From: Claveliimonas bilis
GTDB lineage: Bacteria; Bacillota; Clostridia; Lachnospirales; Lachnospiraceae
DNA: 64,000 bases
NCBI RefSeq assembly: GCF_020892095.1
Contig: NZ_AP024845.1
Location: 248,001-312,000, forward strand
Direction of reading: 5' to 3'
Numbering within the stretch: position 1 is the stretch's first letter; the number at the start of each line of letters is the position of its first letter. Both the position numbers and the translations under genes were made by a program. Shown here piece after piece: positions 60,447 through 64,000 of this stretch. The notes under the pieces were generated by a model. That model saw only the letters and a list, made by a program, of their open reading frames with translations, did not search any database and was not told the DNA's origin.

Positions 60447-60938
60447 ATGGAAATCAATGATCTCATTCAAAAATTTTCTGATTCAACGGAAAATCAATGC
60501 AAAGCACTGTTCAGTACGCTGTTCATCGCTGAAAACAGACTGCAGACCATATTTGACAACACCACCCCGGAACTGTCCCTGAAGCAGTTCATGCTCCTGA
60601 CTATGGTAAGGCAATCGAAGGATCATCCTACTTTCACCCAGCTTGGACGCCTCCTTGGCTGTTCCAGACAGAATATCAAAAAGCTTGCCCTCGCACTGGA
60701 AAAGAAGGGATTCGTTACAATCGTCCCCTGTCAGCAGGATGCACGCGCTTCCAGCATTTACCCTACAAGCAAACTAAATGACTATTTTGAAAATGTATTT
60801 ACTACATATCAAGAGGATCTGCGCTTTCTTTTTGAAGTCTACTCTGAAGAAGAGATCGCACAACTCTTCCTGTTAATGATGAAACTCTACAAAGGGATTG
60901 AAAATCTGGAATCAAAAACAGGAAAAAAGGAGAACTAA
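60447..60938 (+). CDS. MarR-family regulator, autoregulated
   Basis: 163 residues from ATG 60447 (GGAGG upstream). MarR winged helix: LKQFMLLTMVRQSKDHPTFTQLGRLLGCSRQNIKKLALALEKKGFVTIVPCQQDARAS. The stop is 2 bases before the start of the flavodoxin gene, so the two form one operon. Twin GTAAC operators in the promoter imply autoregulation. A cysteine (C75-like, in LLGCSRQN) could be a redox sensor (inference). Confidence 0.88.
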   Translation: MEINDLIQKFSDSTENQCKALFSTLFIAENRLQTIFDNTTPELSLKQFMLLTMVRQSKDHPTFTQLGRLLGCSRQNIKKLALALEKKGFVTIVPCQQDARASSIYPTSKLNDYFENVFTTYQEDLRFLFEVYSEEEIAQLFLLMMKLYKGIENLESKTGKKEN

Positions 60939-60940
60939 GT

Positions 60941-61480
60941 ATGAGCAGAATTTTAGTATTGTATCGTTCTAAATATGGTTCAACCAAAAAGTATGCTGAT
61001 ATGTTAAAAGAGGAACTGGCCTGTGACGTCTTCGAAATAGGAAATTTTCCTTTTCATCAGGCGGAGCATTATGATTTTATTATTGCGGCAGGCGGCATAT
61101 ATGCAGGAGGGATATCCGTTATGAAAGATATCCGGCGGAACCAGCGTTTTCTTTCGGATAAAAATGTGGTTATCTTTGCCGTCGGCGCAAGTCCTTTTTA
61201 TCCCAAAACATTTGAAGAACTTAAAAAACAAAATTTAAAGGATCTCTCCTTTTCTGTCACCATGTTTTATGGGCGGGGAGCATACGATGAATCTGTCATG
61301 AGCTTTAAGGACAGAACTCTGTGCAGAATGTTAAAAAAATCGCTTCAGAAAAGCAAACCAGAGACATTGGAACCATGGATGGAAGCTTTCCTGGAAGCGG
61401 ATGGTAAAAGCTGTGACTGGACAGACAGAGCTTATCTGGAACCCCTTTTTGATTACCTCAACGTCCGGTCTGCAACTTAG
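60941..61480 (+). CDS. Flavodoxin-domain protein (HemG/protoporphyrinogen-oxidase-like)
   Basis: 179 residues from ATG 60941. The FMN loop is YRSKYGSTKKYADML (about 8-22); AAGGIYAGGISVMKDI and FAVGASPFYPKTFEELK follow. It matches the flavodoxin_5-type group, which includes menaquinone-dependent protoporphyrinogen oxidase but in anaerobes is probably a redox carrier or repair protein. It lies just downstream of its MarR regulator. Confidence 0.87.
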   Translation: MSRILVLYRSKYGSTKKYADMLKEELACDVFEIGNFPFHQAEHYDFIIAAGGIYAGGISVMKDIRRNQRFLSDKNVVIFAVGASPFYPKTFEELKKQNLKDLSFSVTMFYGRGAYDESVMSFKDRTLCRMLKKSLQKSKPETLEPWMEAFLEADGKSCDWTDRAYLEPLFDYLNVRSAT

Positions 61481-61700
61481 CTTACTATAAATAAATTTTC
61501 CTCTATTCAATAGAAAGTTATACAAAATTATGGAAGAACGGCACTTGAAACAGAGTGTCTTTTTCTATGCAGCGAAACAGAATGGCAACGCTTAGAAGAG
61601 CGTGATATAATGTTGGTACAGATAAATTATCTATTTTTTTCAAACAGCCTCATTGCATAGGAATAACAAACAGTCTATCCTTAAAGTAGGAGGTGGCAAA
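61481..61700. other. AT-rich intergenic stretch
   Basis: About 220 bases between the flavodoxin and MGMT-like genes. It holds short open stretches of about 40 codons without a ribosome site and a GGAGG site for the next gene. One frame (61530-61650) reads as a decayed fragment, but I recognise no family. No clear promoter pair or terminator was found. Confidence 0.4.
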
Positions 61701-62180
61701 ATGGCAAACGAAAATAAAAAAGATTTTAATGCTATGCTGCACGATAATAAGGATATGCCAAAATTTCAAATCATTACAGACAAGAAAAGCATTGAAAAAT
61801 ATGGTGGAAATAAAATGTATTTTGCACCACCAATCGACTATGACAAAGTAATGAAAAAAATTCCGTATGGTAAAATAATTACCGTTGGGGAAATACGGAA
61901 ATACTTTGCAGAATTGAGTGGTGCTGATTTTACAGAGCCGATTACAGCAGGAATTTTTGTTTCCATTGTTGCATGGGCGAGTTATCAGCGTTTAGAAGAT
62001 GAAACGCCTTATTGGAGAACATTGAAAGCAAACGGAGAACTAAATGCTAAATATCCAAATGGTATTGAAGCACAGAAAGAGAAATTAGAAGCAGAAGGAC
62101 ATACTATTATTCAAAAAGGTCGTAAAAATATACGATACTATGTAAAGGATTATGAAAATTCTCTCTTTGATTTGAAGTAA
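61701..62180 (+). CDS. MGMT-like (alkyltransferase-like) protein without PCHR
   Basis: 159 residues from ATG 61701, 6 bases after GGAGG. IPYGKIITVGEIRKYFAELSG is the DNA-binding helix-turn-helix of the MGMT/ATL family, and PYWRTLKANGELNAKYPNGIEAQKEKLEAEGH the conserved C-terminal half. The alkyl-acceptor PCHR motif is absent (AWASY at that place), so it would bind but not repair alkylated bases, like ATL proteins. The gene is clearly more AT-rich than its neighbours and lies at the 3' side of tRNA-Gly, so recent acquisition is likely. Confidence 0.78.
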   Translation: MANENKKDFNAMLHDNKDMPKFQIITDKKSIEKYGGNKMYFAPPIDYDKVMKKIPYGKIITVGEIRKYFAELSGADFTEPITAGIFVSIVAWASYQRLEDETPYWRTLKANGELNAKYPNGIEAQKEKLEAEGHTIIQKGRKNIRYYVKDYENSLFDLK

Positions 62181-62350
62181 TTCAAGTTTGTGCAAAAATT
62201 GATTACTTTCTTGTCCGCTTTCCTACCACCGACGCATTAGCGATTATTCATTATGAGAAGATACGAAAAAAGTTGTATTTTTTCAATAATGCAAAATAGC
62301 TATCAAAATCATTATCTCACCAGATAATCATTTCAATAGCTATTCTTCAG

Positions 62351-62423
62351 AGCGACAGACGGGGCTCGAACCCGCGACCCCGACCTTGGCAAGGTCGTAC
62401 TCTACCAACTGAGCCACTGTCGC
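62351..62423 (-). tRNA. tRNA-Gly (anticodon GCC)
   Basis: 73 bases. The acceptor stem GCGACAG / CTGTCGC, D-loop AGTTGGTA, anticodon stem CGACC / GGTCG with loop TTGCCAA (anticodon GCC), and T-loop TTCGAGC are all present. The 3' CCA is not encoded. Confidence 0.97.
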
Positions 62424-62458
62424 ATATCTTGTAGTTCGTGTTCATCAGAACAATAACT

Positions 62459-62487
62459 AATATACTATATGATGTTTTGTTTGTCAA
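62459..62487 (-). promoter_or_regulatory. tRNA-Gly promoter
   Basis: TTGACA (62482-62487), 17 bp, TATATT (62459-62464) on the minus strand. Confidence 0.75.
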
Positions 62488-62536
62488 CACTTTTTTCAAA
62501 CTTTTTTATTTATTTTTTCCCTGCTTTTTACAGTCC

Positions 62537-62569
62537 TGGCAGACGCCGTTTTTTCTTCGGCGCCTGCCA
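62537..62569. terminator. Hairpin after aspS
   Basis: Stem TGGCAGGCGCCG / CGGCGTCTGCCA with a 9-base loop. It is 11 bases beyond the aspS stop on the minus strand but lacks a clear U-run there, so termination is probable rather than certain. Confidence 0.6.
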
Positions 62570-62579
62570 AAACAGGCTT

Positions 62580-64000
62580 CTATTCCTGGATTTCTTTCTT
62601 TTCTTCTCTTATAATCTGAAGTCCCAGTTCATCCAGCTGTTTTTGGTCTACCGGCGTAGGCGCTTCTGTCATAAGATCTGATGCATCTTTCACCTTAGGG
62701 AAGGCGATTACATCACGGATACTGTCCTCTTTTGCCATCAGCATGACAAGACGGTCCAGACCATATGCCAGTCCTGCATGAGGCGGCACTCCGTATTTAA
62801 ACGCATTCAAAAGGAATCCGAACTGCTCCTCGGCCTGTTCGGGCGTAAAGCCCAGCACCTCGAACATTTTGCTCTGTATTTCCTGATTAAAGATACGGAC
62901 GCTTCCTCCGCCGATCTCGTTTCCGTTCAGAACAATGTCATAAGCCTTTGCACGGACTCTTCCCGGATCTGTATCAATATACTGCAGATCTTCTTCCATA
63001 GGCATTGTAAATGGATGGTGCATTGCCGTATAACGGTTCTGCTCTTCACTCCACTCAAGAAGCGGAAATTCTGTGATCCAGATAAATTTATACTCGTTTT
63101 TATCCAGCAGTTCCATCTGGCGCGCCAGCTCAAGTCGGAGATTTCCAAGAACATCCCAGACAACTTTATTTTTATCAGCTGCAAACAAAAGAAGGTCTCC
63201 GTTCTCTCCCTCCATTGCCTGAATAAGGGCTGTCATTTCTTCTTCTTTCATAAATTTCGCAAAAGAGGATTTTACCGTTCCATCCTCCTGGATAGCAATA
63301 TAAGCAAGGCCTTTTGCACCGAAATCTTTTGCAAAATCCACCAGCTTGTCAATTTTCTTTCTCGGCATTGCACCCTGCCCTTTGGCGTTGATTCCCCGGA
63401 CAGTTCCGCCGTTTTCAATAGCCCCTTTAAATACAACAAACTCACAGTCTTTGACAACTTCTGTCACATCATGAAGCTCCATACCAAAACGGATATCCGG
63501 CTTATCGGAACCGAAGCGGTCCATAGCCTCCTGCCAGGTCATCCGCGGGATTGGAAGAGACACCTCCACACCCAGCACTTCATGGAAAAGTTTCTTCAGA
63601 AGCCTCTCATTGACATCGATCACATCATCCACATCCACAAAGGAAAGCTCCATGTCGATCTGGGTAAATTCCGGCTGGCGATCCGCACGCAGATCTTCAT
63701 CACGGAAACATTTTGCAAGTTGGAAATAGCGGTCGCATCCGGAGCACATCAAAAGCTGCTTGAAAAGCTGCGGAGACTGTGGAAGCGCATAAAAATGTCC
63801 ATGATGGATACGGCTCGGCACAAGATAATCCCTGGCTCCTTCCGGCGTGCTTCCCACAAGAACAGGCGTCTCTATCTCCAGAAAACCTTCCTCTGCCAGA
63901 AACTGTCTTGTCAGTGTAGCCACCTGGCTTCTCATAAGCAGGTTCCTCTGCATATCCGGTCTTCTAAGGTCCAGATAGCGGTATTTCAAGCGCACTTCTT
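62580..64000 (-). CDS. aspS: Aspartyl-tRNA synthetase, 5' end beyond window
   Basis: About 473 residues of a protein usually near 590. The class II motifs are visible: [19 protein letters not shown] (motif 1 region), [22 protein letters not shown] (motif 2) and [13 protein letters not shown] (motif 3). The bacterial GAD insert lies at about the middle ([17 protein letters not shown]). It charges tRNA-Asp. The N-terminal OB-fold anticodon-binding domain and start codon are outside the window. Confidence 0.95.
   Translation of the reverse strand, partial: EVRLKYRYLDLRRPDMQRNLLMRSQVATLTRQFLAEEGFLEIETPVLVGSTPEGARDYLVPSRIHHGHFYALPQSPQLFKQLLMCSGCDRYFQLAKCFRDEDLRADRQPEFTQIDMELSFVDVDDVIDVNERLLKKLFHEVLGVEVSLPIPRMTWQEAMDRFGSDKPDIRFGMELHDVTEVVKDCEFVVFKGAIENGGTVRGINAKGQGAMPRKKIDKLVDFAKDFGAKGLAYIAIQEDGTVKSSFAKFMKEEEMTALIQAMEGENGDLLLFAADKNKVVWDVLGNLRLELARQMELLDKNEYKFIWITEFPLLEWSEEQNRYTAMHHPFTMPMEEDLQYIDTDPGRVRAKAYDIVLNGNEIGGGSVRIFNQEIQSKMFEVLGFTPEQAEEQFGFLLNAFKYGVPPHAGLAYGLDRLVMLMAKEDSIRDVIAFPKVKDASDLMTEAPTPVDQKQLDELGLQIIREEKKEIQE

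Noticed and set aside
62351-62423. tRNA-Gly as a proven attachment site of an integrated element
   Set aside because: No integrase gene and no repeated tRNA 3' end was found nearby; only the AT-rich neighbour hints at it.

Overview
The window looks like a chromosomal segment of a low-to-mid GC Firmicute of the Lachnospiraceae type (Blautia / Mediterraneibacter-like; this placement is inference). The evidence is strong AGGAGG ribosome sites, sigma-A promoters, an hrcA-grpE-dnaK-dnaJ cluster with CIRCE, a T-box before ilvB, a THF riboswitch before folT, C_GCAxxG and DUF3793 proteins, and a fused CBS inorganic pyrophosphatase. Most genes are on the minus strand. purL runs off the left edge and aspS off the right edge.

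Layout, left to right. (1) purL (3' end missing), a DUF1461/Lit-like membrane protein divergent from a LysR regulator, then a RecB-nuclease/DinG-type helicase. (2) 6.93-9.32 kb: a two-gene radical-SAM (TIGR03916-like) plus TIGR03915-like DNA-metabolism module. It is controlled by a consensus promoter carrying two LexA-type boxes and is bracketed by inverted copies of a composite repeat, a 43-45 bp perfect palindrome plus 22-bp direct repeats. (3) Mrp, RidA, an ornithine-cyclodeaminase homologue, a MATE pump and an iron alcohol dehydrogenase. (4) An XRE membrane regulator and glycogen debranching enzyme. (5) 17.0-25.2 kb: a LacI-controlled operon of ABC sugar importer, GH172, GH32 and fructokinase. 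These fit import of a fructose disaccharide or difructose anhydride and stepwise conversion to fructose-6-phosphate. (6) The heat-shock cluster. (7) RluA, a bacitracin-type ABC exporter, RarA, TcdA, a polysaccharide deacetylase, a second MATE pump, a flavin reductase, CBS-PPase and an S1-domain protein. (8) nadE with three small unknown or poorly known genes, and hslO. (9) A group IIC intron inserted directly after the transcription terminator of a methyltransferase gene. (10) ilvB-ilvN-ilvE with a T-box. (11) PHP, GT4, folA, thyA and GNAT genes. (12) A Fur-type operon of DUF3793, flavodoxin and DUF2325. (13) folT-MarR under a THF riboswitch. (14) hom, a MarR/flavodoxin pair with twin operators, an AT-rich MGMT-like gene, tRNA-Gly(GCC) and aspS.

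The strongest candidates for something undescribed are the palindrome/iteron-bracketed, SOS-type radical-SAM module (6931-9317) and the GH172-containing fructose-disaccharide operon. In the GH172 protein two glutamates sit 21 residues apart at positions 270 and 291, which from memory is the numbering of the catalytic pair of the Bifidobacterium difructose dianhydride enzyme. Functions are read from sequence motifs only; no database search was possible.
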